Part shown: positions 51,041 through 59,711 of the stretch, in pieces
Numbering within the stretch: position 1 is the stretch's first letter
How the letters are laid out: every line of letters starts with the position of its first letter
Origin: Mesorhizobium sp.
GTDB taxonomy: Bacteria; Pseudomonadota; Alphaproteobacteria; Rhizobiales; Rhizobiaceae
Direction: 5' to 3'
NCBI GenBank assembly: GCA_004017535.1
Contig: SAJS01000005.1
Location: 292,845 to 356,844 of the forward strand
DNA length: 64,000 bases
Position numbers and translations under genes: made by a program
The notes under the pieces: generated by a model
What the model was told of the DNA's origin: nothing
The model's input: the letters and a program-made list of their open reading frames with translations, nothing else
Database searches by the model: none

Positions 51041-51619
51041 TTACTGGATGGTCTTGATGCCGACGGTGACCGGCACGCCCTTGGTCAGCACGTCGAAGAC
51101 GGCCGAACGGGCGCGCGACTGCTCGACCAGCTGCTGGAGCTTCTCGGCCGGCGCGTCGCCTTCGATCTCGAACGACACATGGATGTTCTGGAACCCGTTG
51201 CGGACCTCGTCCGAGATGCCGAGGATGCCGCGCAGGTCGATGTCGCCATCCACCGAGCACTTCACCTTGGTGAGCTTGATGCCGCGCGCGGCGGCGATGT
51301 TGGCGACGCCCGCCATCAGGCAGCCCGCCAGCCCGTGCAGCAGCCACTCGACCGGGGTCGGCGCATTGTCGGCGCCGCACAGGATCGCCGGATGGTCGGC
51401 GTCGGCATAATGCGGCTTCTCGTGCTTCTGCTCGTTGCCGGCGCCGAAGAAGCCGTTCATGACGGTCCTGCTGTGCGTGCCCTCGATCCATTCATTGTGG
51501 GCGCGGAACTGGAACTTTGCGAGTTCCGGCTGCCCGGCGACGAAATTGATCGTCGCCATCAGGTTCGGCGTGTCGACGCCATTGAGAGGAAGCCGTGCAG
51601 GTTTGGTGTTGGATTGCAT
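51041..51619 (-). CDS. OsmC-family peroxiredoxin-like protein
   Basis: The 192-residue protein has the OsmC core with both redox cysteines: ILCGADNAPTPVEWLLHGLAGCLM, about nineteen residues apart. It has a longer N-terminus than OsmC itself, as in the OsmC-like group near monooxygenases. It may reduce organic hydroperoxides formed by the flavoenzymes encoded downstream. Three ATGs stand in a row; GGAG fits the third (51619). It is the first gene of the operon. Confidence 0.86.
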   Translation of the reverse strand: MQSNTKPARLPLNGVDTPNLMATINFVAGQPELAKFQFRAHNEWIEGTHSRTVMNGFFGAGNEQKHEKPHYADADHPAILCGADNAPTPVEWLLHGLAGCLMAGVANIAAARGIKLTKVKCSVDGDIDLRGILGISDEVRNGFQNIHVSFEIEGDAPAEKLQQLVEQSRARSAVFDVLTKGVPVTVGIKTIQ

Positions 51620-51697
51620 CATCATCTCCAAAGGTTGTTCTGCGGCTTGGTTGCCGTGACGGCCTCTGTTTGCCGTTGGAGCGTTTGAACGAGAGTG

Positions 51698-51793
51698 GAT
51701 GCGACCGTGGAATTTTTCATACGCCCACCGTGGAAATTGGCATGGACGTATCGTTTGAAACGACCGCGATCGCTCGATTCCACGGGTCGTATG
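51698..51793. promoter_or_regulatory. Three related operator-like boxes upstream of the OsmC operon
   Basis: The plus strand has GATGCGACCGTGGAA (51698-51712) and CATACGCCCACCGTGGAA (51718-51735). The inverted copy, TTCCACGGGTCGTATG, is at 51778-51793. The last two form an almost perfect inverted repeat. All three lie between the OsmC start and the next gene. They look like binding sites for a dimeric regulator, perhaps the BTAD-hydrolase protein. Confidence 0.5.
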
Positions 51794-51923
51794 TCTGAAA
51801 TGCGGGCGGAAAAAGCCCCAGGCGTTGGAGAGCGCGAGGGGCTTATGGGCAGTGCGGAAGAATGCCGGCGGCCGGCCATGCAGGCAGTCGAAATCGCTCC
51901 TATGCCGCCATCGCCGTTGGCAG

Positions 51924-52172
51924 TCATCTGACGTTGCCGATGTCCATCCCTTCGGCGCCGGACGCGGCGTAGCGCATCGAGGTGTAATAGTCGATTTCCG
52001 AACGGGCGATGCCCATGTCCTTGAGCAGATGGTCGGGCATGGCCTGCATGGCGGCGCGGTCGCTGCGCATCCTCATCGCCCTGTAGCAAAGCCTGAGCGC
52101 GCGACCGGCAAAATCGATCAGGCCGAGGCCAGATCGGCTGGTTTCGCTAACGGTGGGTTCCAAAGTCGTCAT
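51924..52172 (-). CDS. DUF1127 (YjiS-like) small protein
   Basis: The 82-residue product ends with the DUF1127 signature: ALRLCYRAMRMRSDRAAMQ then MPDHLLKDMGIARSEIDYYT. In alphaproteobacteria such small Arg-rich proteins affect phosphate and carbon uptake or RNA turnover. The ATG at 52172 has GGAG six bases upstream, preferred over the in-frame ATG at 52184. It stands alone on the minus strand. Confidence 0.85.
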   Translation of the reverse strand: MTTLEPTVSETSRSGLGLIDFAGRALRLCYRAMRMRSDRAAMQAMPDHLLKDMGIARSEIDYYTSMRYAASGAEGMDIGNVR

Positions 52173-52313
52173 CGTCGTCTCCATCCTTTGCGACGCGATC
52201 CTTCGCGCCGTCGATGGAAGGACTCATGACCTACGACCGGGGGAGCCAGCGTTGGAACTGACGTCGAAATTGCCGTGGAAATGAAGTTTTCGGCCGAGGA
52301 CGCTTCGCGACCG

Positions 52314-53510
52314 TCAGGAGATCCGCCGCCCGGCCTCGTCCAGCAAAACACAGTCGTCCGGCTCGAAGCCGAGCGCGATCGCTTCGCCTTCGCCGAGCAC
52401 GCGGCCTGCGATTGGCGCGTTGGCGCGGATATTCGCCTTGCCGCCTATGTCGACCTCATAGATGGCGCCGCCGCCGAGATAGGAGGCGGACACGACCCGG
52501 CCTGGCAACCGGTTGGCACTCGCTCCGCCGACCGACAATTTCTGCGGCCGCACCACGACGGTCACGGCGCTGCCGGGTGCCAGCGGCCGTGGTGCCAGCA
52601 CATTGACTGTCTGCCCGCTCGCCAGCATTACGGTCGTCGGCCCGTCGGATCTGGTCACGGTGCCCGTCAGCATGTTCGCCTTGCCGAGGAAGTCGGCGAC
52701 GAAGGCGGTGGCCGGCCGCTCATAGACCTCTTCCGGTGTGCCGATCTGCTCGGCCGAGCCGGCATTCATCACCACGATGCGGTCCGACATGGAGAGAGCT
52801 TCTTCCTGGTCGTGGGTGACGAAGATGGCCGTGATGCCGGTCTCCTTCTGGATCTTTTTGATCTCGACGCGCATCTCTTCGCGCATGTTGGCATCGAGCG
52901 CCGAGAGCGGCTCATCTAACAGCAGCACCTGCGGCTCGAACACGATGGCGCGCGCCAGCGCGATGCGCTGCTGCTGGCCGCCCGACAATTGCGAAGGCAG
53001 TTTCTTCTCGCTGCCCGGCAGCCGCACCATGTCGAGCGCCTGGCCGACCTTGCGCTTGATCTCGGGCTTGGCGACGTTGCGGTATTTCAGGCCGAAGGCG
53101 ACGTTGTCGAACACGCTCTTGTGCGGGAACAGCGCGTAGCTCTGGAAGACCAGCCCGATGTTGCGCTTGTAGATCGGCACGTCGTCTACGCGCCGGCCGC
53201 CGATCATGATCTGGCCGGCCGAGATGTCGACCAGCCCGGCGATCGAGCGAAGGATCGTCGTCTTGCCGCAGCCCGAAGGCCCGAGCAGCGTGACGAAGCT
53301 GCCCTTGGCGATCGACAGCGAGAAATCGCGCACGGCGACGAACTTGCCATAGGCGATGTCGATGTTGCGGAACTCGACCGCCGGGCTGCCCGCCCCGGCG
53401 GCTATGCCTGTGTTTTCCCCGGCCGAAGCCGGCCGGGGAGCGAGTGTCGTGTCCTGGCCGTCAGGCACCTTTGGAAATCCTGTTCCACTGCTTGGTCCAG
53501 GCGTCCTCAT
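52314..53510 (-). CDS. Spermidine/putrescine-type ABC transporter ATP-binding protein (PotA-like)
   Basis: The protein of up to 398 residues has the ABC core. It has Walker A GPSGCGKT, Q-loop VFQSYALFPHKSV, signature LSGGQQQR and Walker B LLLDEPLSALD, followed by the His-switch THDQEE. A C-terminal TOBE domain is also seen. It powers the PotB/PotC-like permeases. The start is uncertain: the frame overlaps the binding-protein gene by 50 bases, and a GTG at 53468 inside the overlap is an alternative that begins closer to the conserved VEFRNIDIAYG. Confidence 0.9.
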   Translation of the reverse strand: MRTPGPSSGTGFPKVPDGQDTTLAPRPASAGENTGIAAGAGSPAVEFRNIDIAYGKFVAVRDFSLSIAKGSFVTLLGPSGCGKTTILRSIAGLVDISAGQIMIGGRRVDDVPIYKRNIGLVFQSYALFPHKSVFDNVAFGLKYRNVAKPEIKRKVGQALDMVRLPGSEKKLPSQLSGGQQQRIALARAIVFEPQVLLLDEPLSALDANMREEMRVEIKKIQKETGITAIFVTHDQEEALSMSDRIVVMNAGSAEQIGTPEEVYERPATAFVADFLGKANMLTGTVTRSDGPTTVMLASGQTVNVLAPRPLAPGSAVTVVVRPQKLSVGGASANRLPGRVVSASYLGGGAIYEVDIGGKANIRANAPIAGRVLGEGEAIALGFEPDDCVLLDEAGRRIS

Positions 53511-54603
53511 TGGTCGCCCAGTAGACCGGATCGGCGAAGGTCAGCGACTTCATCGTGCCGGTCTTGTCGAAGGCCGGCAGCTTCTCGATCTTCTCGGTCA
53601 GCTTGACCTTGGTCGGGTCGAGCGATGGCGGGTAGCTCTGGCCCTCGGCCACCGCGATCGAGGTCGCCGGGTCGAGCATGAAGTTGATCAGCTCCTCACA
53701 CTCGGTCATTGGCGAGCCCTTCAGGATCAGCATGTCCTCCATCCAGGCATAGGAGCCGGCCGGATCGAGATAGCCGATCGGATGGCCCTGATCCTGCAAC
53801 GCCGCGACACGGCCCGACCAGGCGTCGGTCACCACGATCTCGCCCTTGGAGAGCAGGTCCATCAGCTCCGCGCCGGAGCTCCAGAACTTCTTGGCAAGAT
53901 CGCGCGTCTCGCGCACCTTGGCCCAGATCGTGTCCATGTCCTTGAGGTTGTTGGGGTCCTGGCCGGTGGCCAGTGCCGCGTACCAGACGCGCGTCGTCAT
54001 GTCGGAATAGCCGCCCACCTTGCCCGCATATTTCTTGTCGAGCAGCAGTGCTGCGCCCTTTTCCTTGGCCTCTTCCGGGGAGATCACCTTGGTGTTGTAG
54101 GCGATGCCGGTGGTGCCGTAGTCGTAAGGCACCGCCGAGAGCTTCGGCGTCAGCTTGCGGAACGGCTCGATCATCGGCTGCAGCACATTCACCATGTTGG
54201 GAATGTTGGCTTCGTTGATCTCCGAGGTCAGGCCGCCATTGACGTATTTGATGTAGTAGTTGACGCCCGAGGAATGGATGACCTGATAGTCGCCCGGCTT
54301 CGCGGTCTTGATCTTGGTGATGATCTCGTCCTCGTCGCCGAACGTGCCCTGCACCACCTTGATCTTGGTTTTGGCCGTGTAGGGCTGGAAAGCGTATTTG
54401 TCGATCGCGTCCTGCACCGTGCCGCCCCAGCCGTCGAAGCGGACCTCCTGCACGGCCGCGAGCGCGCGTCCCATCCATGGCATGGACAGGCCGGCCGAGG
54501 CCGCGGCCGCCGCGGTCAGCGTCAGGAAGCTGCGGCGGCTCAGATCGCCGTTGAGATACCTGTCTTGCAGCCTTTCCAGCCGCTTGGTCGTCGTCAGTTT
54601 CAT
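53461..54603 (-). CDS. Spermidine/putrescine-type ABC substrate-binding protein (Tat signal)
   Basis: The 380-residue protein has an N-terminal twin-arginine signal: LSRRSFLTLTAAAAASAG, with SRRSFL as the core, so it is probably exported folded. The mature part has the PotD-like fold: VRFDGWGGTVQDAIDKY, VPYDYGTTGIAYNT, and WAKVRETRDLAKKFW. AGGAGG precedes the ATG, and the ATG overlaps the stop of the permease gene. It should bind a polyamine or related cation. Confidence 0.9.
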   Translation of the reverse strand: MKLTTTKRLERLQDRYLNGDLSRRSFLTLTAAAAASAGLSMPWMGRALAAVQEVRFDGWGGTVQDAIDKYAFQPYTAKTKIKVVQGTFGDEDEIITKIKTAKPGDYQVIHSSGVNYYIKYVNGGLTSEINEANIPNMVNVLQPMIEPFRKLTPKLSAVPYDYGTTGIAYNTKVISPEEAKEKGAALLLDKKYAGKVGGYSDMTTRVWYAALATGQDPNNLKDMDTIWAKVRETRDLAKKFWSSGAELMDLLSKGEIVVTDAWSGRVAALQDQGHPIGYLDPAGSYAWMEDMLILKGSPMTECEELINFMLDPATSIAVAEGQSYPPSLDPTKVKLTEKIEKLPAFDKTGTMKSLTFADPVYWATNEDAWTKQWNRISKGA

Positions 54604-55442
54604 CGTACTTCCTCCTTTGGTTCGCCGCGTCTTTTCAACTTGGTCAGGCTCTGCAGGATCAAGCCGCCGAGCAACGGTATGCCGACGGTCACCAGGATCA
54701 TCACGGTGCCGAGCGCGTTGATTTCCGGGCTGATCGATATTTTCAGCATCGAAAGGATCTGCGTGGGCATGGTCTCGACGCCCGCCGGCCGCCAGAACAG
54801 GCTGGCCGAGGTGTTGTCGAACGAAATGGTGAAGGCGAGCAGCGCTCCGCCGACGACCGCGGGAATGAGCAGCGGCAGCGTGATCTCGCGAAAAGAGGAG
54901 AAGCGCGATGCGCCGAGCGAGAGCGCCGCTTCCTCGTAGACGCGCCGGATCCCCACCATGCGCGCCTGCGCGATCAGCACCACATAGGGGACGGCCAGAA
55001 GGATGTGGCCGAGCACCAGGAGCAGCATTGTGCGCGGCTGGTCGATCGCCTTGATCAGCACCAGCAGGCCGACGCCGAGAATGGTCTCCGGCACCAGCGC
55101 CGGCAGGATCACCAGCGTGCTCAGCGCCTCCTTGCCGGGAAATTCGAAGCGCACCAGCGCGAAGGCCGTGACGACGCCGATGGCCGTGGTGGCGGCGGCG
55201 GTGACCAGAGCTATCCACAGCGAGGTGCGGAAGGCCGTCAGCACCGCGTCATTGTTCATCAGCTTGGCATACCATTGCAGCGAGAAGCCGGTCATCGGGA
55301 AGCCGCCGAACATCGAGGCGTTGAACGACAGGATGACGGTCGCCACGATAGGCGCGAACATGAAGATGTAGACGCAGAGCGTGACGAAGCCGGTCAGCCG
55401 CCAGGCCCATCTGCCTTCCTCCTTGCGCCGCGTCACGCTCAT
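54600..55442 (-). CDS. Spermidine/putrescine-type ABC permease (PotC-like)
   Basis: The 280-residue permease has six membrane segments and the EAA loop YEEAALSLGASRFSSFREITLPLLIP. The opening basic [12 protein letters not shown] arm and SLQWYAKLMNN segment after helix 1 are typical of PotC. It overlaps both the PotB-like gene upstream and the binding-protein gene downstream by four bases each, so the whole importer is translated as a coupled set. Confidence 0.92.
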   Translation of the reverse strand: MSVTRRKEEGRWAWRLTGFVTLCVYIFMFAPIVATVILSFNASMFGGFPMTGFSLQWYAKLMNNDAVLTAFRTSLWIALVTAAATTAIGVVTAFALVRFEFPGKEALSTLVILPALVPETILGVGLLVLIKAIDQPRTMLLLVLGHILLAVPYVVLIAQARMVGIRRVYEEAALSLGASRFSSFREITLPLLIPAVVGGALLAFTISFDNTSASLFWRPAGVETMPTQILSMLKISISPEINALGTVMILVTVGIPLLGGLILQSLTKLKRRGEPKEEVR

Positions 55443-56380
55443 CCTCCAAGCCCTTTGACGATCTGCGACATGCCCATGCAGCGGGTGTAGATGGCGGCGA
55501 AGAAGCCGAGCACGAGGAACAGCACGATCGACAAAGTGGCGCCCATCGGCCAGTTCAATTCGCTCATGATGGTGTCGTAGATCAGATTGCCGAACAGCGC
55601 GTCGCGGCCAGAGCCAAGCAGCTGCGGCGTCACATAGCTGCCGGCCGCCAGCACGAAGCAGAGCAGCAGCCCAGCCGCCAGGCCCGGCAGCGACAGCGGC
55701 AAGGTCACCTCGCGGAACGCCTGCGCGCTCGTGCAGCCCATCGAGCGCGCCGCCGAGATCAGCGTGCGGTCGATGCCCTCCAGGCTGACATAGACGTTGA
55801 GGATCATATAGGGCAGCAGGAAGTGCAGCAATCCGAGGATCACCGCGCCTTCATTGTAGAGCATCGGCAGCGGCTCGCTGATGATGCCCATCTTGAGTAG
55901 CGCGACGTTGATGACGCCCTGTTCGCCCAGGATGTTGATCCAGGAAAAGGTGCGGATGGTGAAACTGATCCAGAACGGCACGATGAGCAGCAAAAGCAGC
56001 AGCCATTTGTGCCTGAAGCTTGTCGCCCAGATGAAATAGGCGGGGAAATAGCCAAGCACCCCGCACAGCAGCGCGGTGATCGCGCCGACCCTGAGCGTCT
56101 TTAGTAGGAAGCCGGAATAATAGCTGTCGGTGAAGAATTCCTGCCAGTTGGCGGTGGTCAGCGCGCTGGTTTCGACGCCGGCGGTGACGAAGGTGAAGAA
56201 GGTATAGGCCGCCATCACCGCGATCGGCAGCACCAGGAAGAAGATCAGCAGCAGAAGCACCGGTGCAACCAGCATCCAGGCCAGGCGTGGATCGTACAAG
56301 GTCCAGCGATTGTTCATGCGCACTCGAAGGTAGGCGCCTTCTTCGAGGCGCTTATGTTCCCGCAGTAAAGATTGTTTCAT
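55439..56380 (-). CDS. Spermidine/putrescine-type ABC permease (PotB-like)
   Basis: The 313-residue permease has six membrane segments and the EAA loop [43 protein letters not shown] and [20 protein letters not shown] are also typical of PotB. It is the first gene of the importer operon (PotB, PotC, binding protein, ATPase). The ATG at 56380 is used; a GTG at 56398 in frame would add six residues. Upstream is a 350-base gap. Confidence 0.91.
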   Translation of the reverse strand: MKQSLLREHKRLEEGAYLRVRMNNRWTLYDPRLAWMLVAPVLLLLIFFLVLPIAVMAAYTFFTFVTAGVETSALTTANWQEFFTDSYYSGFLLKTLRVGAITALLCGVLGYFPAYFIWATSFRHKWLLLLLLIVPFWISFTIRTFSWINILGEQGVINVALLKMGIISEPLPMLYNEGAVILGLLHFLLPYMILNVYVSLEGIDRTLISAARSMGCTSAQAFREVTLPLSLPGLAAGLLLCFVLAAGSYVTPQLLGSGRDALFGNLIYDTIMSELNWPMGATLSIVLFLVLGFFAAIYTRCMGMSQIVKGLGG

Positions 56381-56730
56381 TGCCGCCGCGATGTCCACTG
56401 GCGGCGGCCGTAATTCGATTCAGCCAGAGGCCGTTCGCGATTGCGCCAAGGGAAATGGGTGGTTGGACAGAACCCTCGCGAGAACAATTTTGTGCCGTCG
56501 GCCTGCGCCTCGACATTACCGAGGTTCTCTTGCAGGCCGCCGCTGATTATCTCCTCGCCACAGCCGCGCCCAGACAACCCGGTTCGGTTGATCGAAATCA
56601 AGGAAAACTGGCGCGGTCGGAATCTTATGGGACGAGCCAGGGCGCCTCTCGCAGAAGCAAATGCGGGCGCAGGTATCAGTTGAGGATCGTTCGAACGCAT
56701 ACGGGGCAGTTGCGCCTCTGGGAGAAAGTC
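56381..56730. other. Divergent promoter region, no gene seen
   Basis: The space between the polyamine-type importer and the BA14K gene has only short, unconvincing frames. It should hold promoters for both directions. GGAGAAAGTC directly before 56731 is the ribosome binding site of the BA14K gene. Confidence 0.4.
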
Positions 56731-57201
56731 ATGAACAAGATCATGTCGGGCATAGTGGCGTGCACTTTGTCGGCTTCGATTGCGGCTTCCGCGGCGTTTC
56801 CGGCCAATGCCATGCCGATGTTCGTGCCGCTGGCTCCGGCAGCCGCAAACACCGTCCAGACCGTGGAAGCCCGCAATGGTGACGCGCGATGGATACGTCG
56901 CCACGGCAACCGCCATTTCCATCGCCGCATTGCGCGCGACGACGGCATGTACTGGAACGGTCACCGCGGCTACCGCGAGTACCGTCCAGGCTATCGCCGG
57001 CACGGCGACTTATGGTTCCCGCTTGCCGCCTTCGCGGTTGGCGCGGTGATCGGCAGTGCGATCGCCAACGACCAGAATCGAGTCTACGCAGGCAATGCCC
57101 ATATACAGTGGTGCTACGATCACTACAGATCGTATCGCGAGTCCGACAATACCTTCCAACCTAACCACGGCCCGCGCCGTCAGTGCCGTTCGCCCTACTG
57201 A
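56731..57201 (+). CDS. BA14K-family exported protein
   Basis: The 156-residue product has a signal peptide ([20 protein letters not shown], cut after ANA). There is an Arg, His and Tyr-rich middle, one hydrophobic segment ([20 protein letters not shown]), and the BA14K signature at the end: [20 protein letters not shown] ending [10 protein letters not shown]14K of Brucella is an immunoreactive lectin-like protein. GGAGAAAG precedes the ATG and a terminator follows. Confidence 0.88.
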   Translation: MNKIMSGIVACTLSASIAASAAFPANAMPMFVPLAPAAANTVQTVEARNGDARWIRRHGNRHFHRRIARDDGMYWNGHRGYREYRPGYRRHGDLWFPLAAFAVGAVIGSAIANDQNRVYAGNAHIQWCYDHYRSYRESDNTFQPNHGPRRQCRSPY

Positions 57202-57221
57202 AGGTTGACCGCGCTATTCGG

Positions 57222-57244
57222 AACCCCGCCTCGGCGGGGTTTTA
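57222..57244 (+). terminator. Rho-independent terminator after the BA14K gene
   Basis: AACCCCGCC-TC-GGCGGGGTT forms a nine-base stem (seven base pairs with a CTCG tetraloop in practice), followed by a T-run. It begins 20 bases after the BA14K stop. A near-identical hairpin ends the window at 63937-63967. Confidence 0.85.
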
Positions 57245-57327
57245 TGTGGCGCCCGCGTGCGTCATTTCACGACGTCAGGAAGAGAGCCCCCGGAAACCCG
57301 GAAAAGAGCGGCGAAGCAGGTGGCATC

Positions 57328-57732
57328 ATGTTCGAATACCGCGTTGAAGCCAGACGGACCGATGCGCACGGCAGCGTGGCCACCACCAAGAACGCCGTGC
57401 TTGTGCTCGACACCTGTCTCGAAGGCCGGGCCGATGCCTTCAATCCGGCCGAGCTGCTTCTCGCGGCCGTCGCCGCCTGCATGATCAAGGGCATCGAGCG
57501 CGTCACCCCGATGCTCGGTTTCAAGCTGCGGGGCGTCGAGGTCGCGTTGCACGCGGTCCGGCGCGACAGCCCTCCGGGGATCGCCTCCATCGACTATGAG
57601 CTCGTCGTCGATACCGATGAGACCGATCAGCGGCTGGAACTGCTGCATAAGAACGTCCGCAAATACGGTACGATTTCCAACACCGTCGCCGCCGCGACCA
57701 AACTCGAAGGCAAGATCAGGCGAAAGGCGTGA
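57328..57732 (+). CDS. OsmC-family protein (single-cysteine form)
   Basis: The 134-residue protein has the OsmC fold: RTDAHGSVATTKNAVLVLDT, FNPAELLLAAVAACMIKGIERV, then VEVALHAVRRDSPPGI. The second redox cysteine is present in AACM, but the first is replaced (GRADAFNPAE), so classical peroxidase chemistry is doubtful. It may bind thiols or act otherwise. GAAGCAGG precedes the ATG. It stands after the BA14K terminator as its own unit. Confidence 0.82.
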   Translation: MFEYRVEARRTDAHGSVATTKNAVLVLDTCLEGRADAFNPAELLLAAVAACMIKGIERVTPMLGFKLRGVEVALHAVRRDSPPGIASIDYELVVDTDETDQRLELLHKNVRKYGTISNTVAAATKLEGKIRRKA

Positions 57733-58084
57733 GCCGCCTGCGTTGGCGTGGGCCGCCGCGCCGACTTCGCAGGTTCTGGTCGCCGGCCTGGGTGGCCGGC
57801 GCCACGTCGATGCGGCCGGCCAGCAAAAATGCCGCCAATCCGATAGCCAGCAATGAAGTCGACCTCGTCGCCGTCACGCCAGCACGGAGATGGGATCAGA
57901 TGAGGCCGGCGGCTTCCACTCTCGCGCATCAGTCGGCCGCGCGTCGGCAGGCAGACAGCGCTCGAACCGCCTGAGGAAGCGAAAACAGCCGGCCGCGGCA
58001 ACCAGACGCCTGTCCCGGCGTTGAGTGACAGCTGCCGCTCGCGAGTTCGCAGGTCGTGGGCCGCGGCTCTTGGGAGCAGCGCTC
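57733..58084. other. Intergenic region, no gene seen
   Basis: Frames here are short and arginine-rich with no recognisable family, on both strands. GGGAGCAGCGCTC at its end is the ribosome binding site of the following small membrane gene. I see no repeat or hairpin of note. Confidence 0.35.
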
Positions 58085-58297
58085 ATGCCTTTACTGGTGC
58101 TTTTTGTCATCAAGAACGTCGCCATAGGCGCGGTCATCGGCTTGGCCGTGGCGTGCTGGCTCGTGGCCTCCGGCACGGTCGGCAGCCATTTGTCGTCGGG
58201 CAGCGGCGGCTATGTGGCTATCGGGATGATCGCCTATTCGATGGCGTCCAGCTTCGGAATGGGATTTCTGGCCACGGCCCTGATGTTTCTGGAATAA
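58085..58297 (+). CDS. Small two-helix membrane protein
   Basis: The 70-residue product MPLLVLFVIKNVAIGAVIGL has two membrane segments (residues 2-30 and 42-68), joined by a Gly/Ser-rich loop (SGTVGSHLSSGSGGYV). GGGAGC lies seven bases before the ATG; a GTG at 58025 in the same frame is less likely. Function unknown. It converges with the type I secretion adaptor gene. Confidence 0.6.
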   Translation: MPLLVLFVIKNVAIGAVIGLAVACWLVASGTVGSHLSSGSGGYVAIGMIAYSMASSFGMGFLATALMFLE

Positions 58298-58388
58298 GCC
58301 GTCTGCACCATACCCAAGACGCAGCTGCTATCCGGCGCGCAGCCACGGGCCTGCCGCTCACCGCGACGGCCGCCGGTAACCGCCGCCG

Positions 58389-59708
58389 CTACCTTTCCGC
58401 AAATGCCCGTGCGAAGGAATCCATCATCGGCCGCACCAGATATTCGAAGAAGGTCCGGTCGCCGGTGCTGATGAAGGTGTCGACCGGGGCGCCGGGATAA
58501 AGCTGTTCTCGCTTCACGCCTGGCGGCAGGGCCTCGGCGATTTTCAGCCTGGCGCGGAAGTAGGGCTCGTGCGTGGTTTCGTCGATCAGCCGGTCGGCTG
58601 AGATCTCGCTCACCGTGGCCGACACCTCCGGCGTGAGCCGCGCGTTGAGCGCCGACAGCCTGAGCTTCGCCTTCTGGCCGACATGCACCTGGTCGATGTC
58701 CCTCGGCCTGAGCTTTGCGTCCACCACCAGGCCGGACGCCGTGGGCAGGATCTCCATGATCTTCTCGCCGGGCGCGACCACGCTGCCTTGCGCATTATAG
58801 GTCGAGGATACGACGATGCCCGCCGCAGGCGCGGTGATTGTCGTGCGCTTCAGCACGGCTTGCGCGGCGCGCATCTGCTCCTCGATGTCGGCAAGGTTGG
58901 TGCGCACGTCGTCGAGCTTGGTCAGCGCCTCCTCGACGCGCTGCGTCGTGGCGCGCTCGGTCTGCGCCTCGGCCTCCGCGATCTGCGTGTTGGCGGAGGC
59001 AAGGTACGCCGCCAGCGCGCCGGCCTGGCCGACAAGGTCTGCCTCCGACCGCAACAGCTGCGAATATTCGCTGCGGTTTGTGAGGCCTTTGCTGAGAAGA
59101 TCGGTCTTGATGCCGAGCTCCTTCTTCACCACTTCGGTCTGTTGCTCGATGGCCGCCTTCTGCGCGTTCAGGCCCTTGACCGACTCGCGATGCATGGCGA
59201 CGCGCTGCGCCAGGATCGACTGCTCCGAGCGGAAGCGCGCGAGCCTGGCGTCGAACTCCTTCTGCTGTTCGCGGATCAGGTTCTGGAACTCCTGCTGGAA
59301 GGGCGCCGGCGCGGGCTCGGCGATCGGCGCCAACCGGTCCAGCCCGTCGCGCTCGGCCTCCAGCCGCGCGGCACTCGCCTTGAGCGCGATCCACTGCCTT
59401 GTCAGCCGGTTGAGCTCGGCCTCAGGCGCGGTCCGGTCGAGCAGGATGAGGTCCTGGCCTTCGCGAACGCGGTCGCCCTCATGCACCAGCAACCGGCTGA
59501 CGATGCCACCCTCGCGATGCTGGATCAGGATGTTGCCGCCGGTCGCCGCGATCGTGCCTTGCGTGATCACCGCGCCGGCCAGCGGCGCGCTTGCTGCCCA
59601 ATAGCCGAAGCCGCCGACCAGCAGCGCGATCGCCGCGTAACCGGCAAAGGCCGTGCGCCGGAAATCGGTGCGCGGGCGGTCGTCGAAGGCGAGGCTTGAT
59701 GTCGACAT
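58389..59708 (-). CDS. prsE: Type I secretion periplasmic adaptor (HlyD family, PrsE-like)
   Basis: The 439-residue protein has one N-terminal membrane helix (residues 20-42) and GGNILIQHREGGIVSRLLVHEGD, the lipoyl-type half. A long coiled coil follows (about 95-290, ending AAQAVLKRTTITAPAAGIV), then a beta-barrel end with the HlyD signature-like PGAPVDTFISTGDRTFFEYL. It bridges the inner-membrane ABC exporter and the outer-membrane channel. It follows prsD by three bases. The cargo is probably the GH16 glycanase encoded upstream. Confidence 0.9.
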   Translation of the reverse strand: MSTSSLAFDDRPRTDFRRTAFAGYAAIALLVGGFGYWAASAPLAGAVITQGTIAATGGNILIQHREGGIVSRLLVHEGDRVREGQDLILLDRTAPEAELNRLTRQWIALKASAARLEAERDGLDRLAPIAEPAPAPFQQEFQNLIREQQKEFDARLARFRSEQSILAQRVAMHRESVKGLNAQKAAIEQQTEVVKKELGIKTDLLSKGLTNRSEYSQLLRSEADLVGQAGALAAYLASANTQIAEAEAQTERATTQRVEEALTKLDDVRTNLADIEEQMRAAQAVLKRTTITAPAAGIVVSSTYNAQGSVVAPGEKIMEILPTASGLVVDAKLRPRDIDQVHVGQKAKLRLSALNARLTPEVSATVSEISADRLIDETTHEPYFRARLKIAEALPPGVKREQLYPGAPVDTFISTGDRTFFEYLVRPMMDSFARAFAER

Positions 59709-59711
59709 CGT

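Noticed and set aside
57729-57974. An 81-residue Arg/Ala-rich frame after the OsmC gene
   Set aside because: No family or site; the composition fits a random G+C-rich frame.
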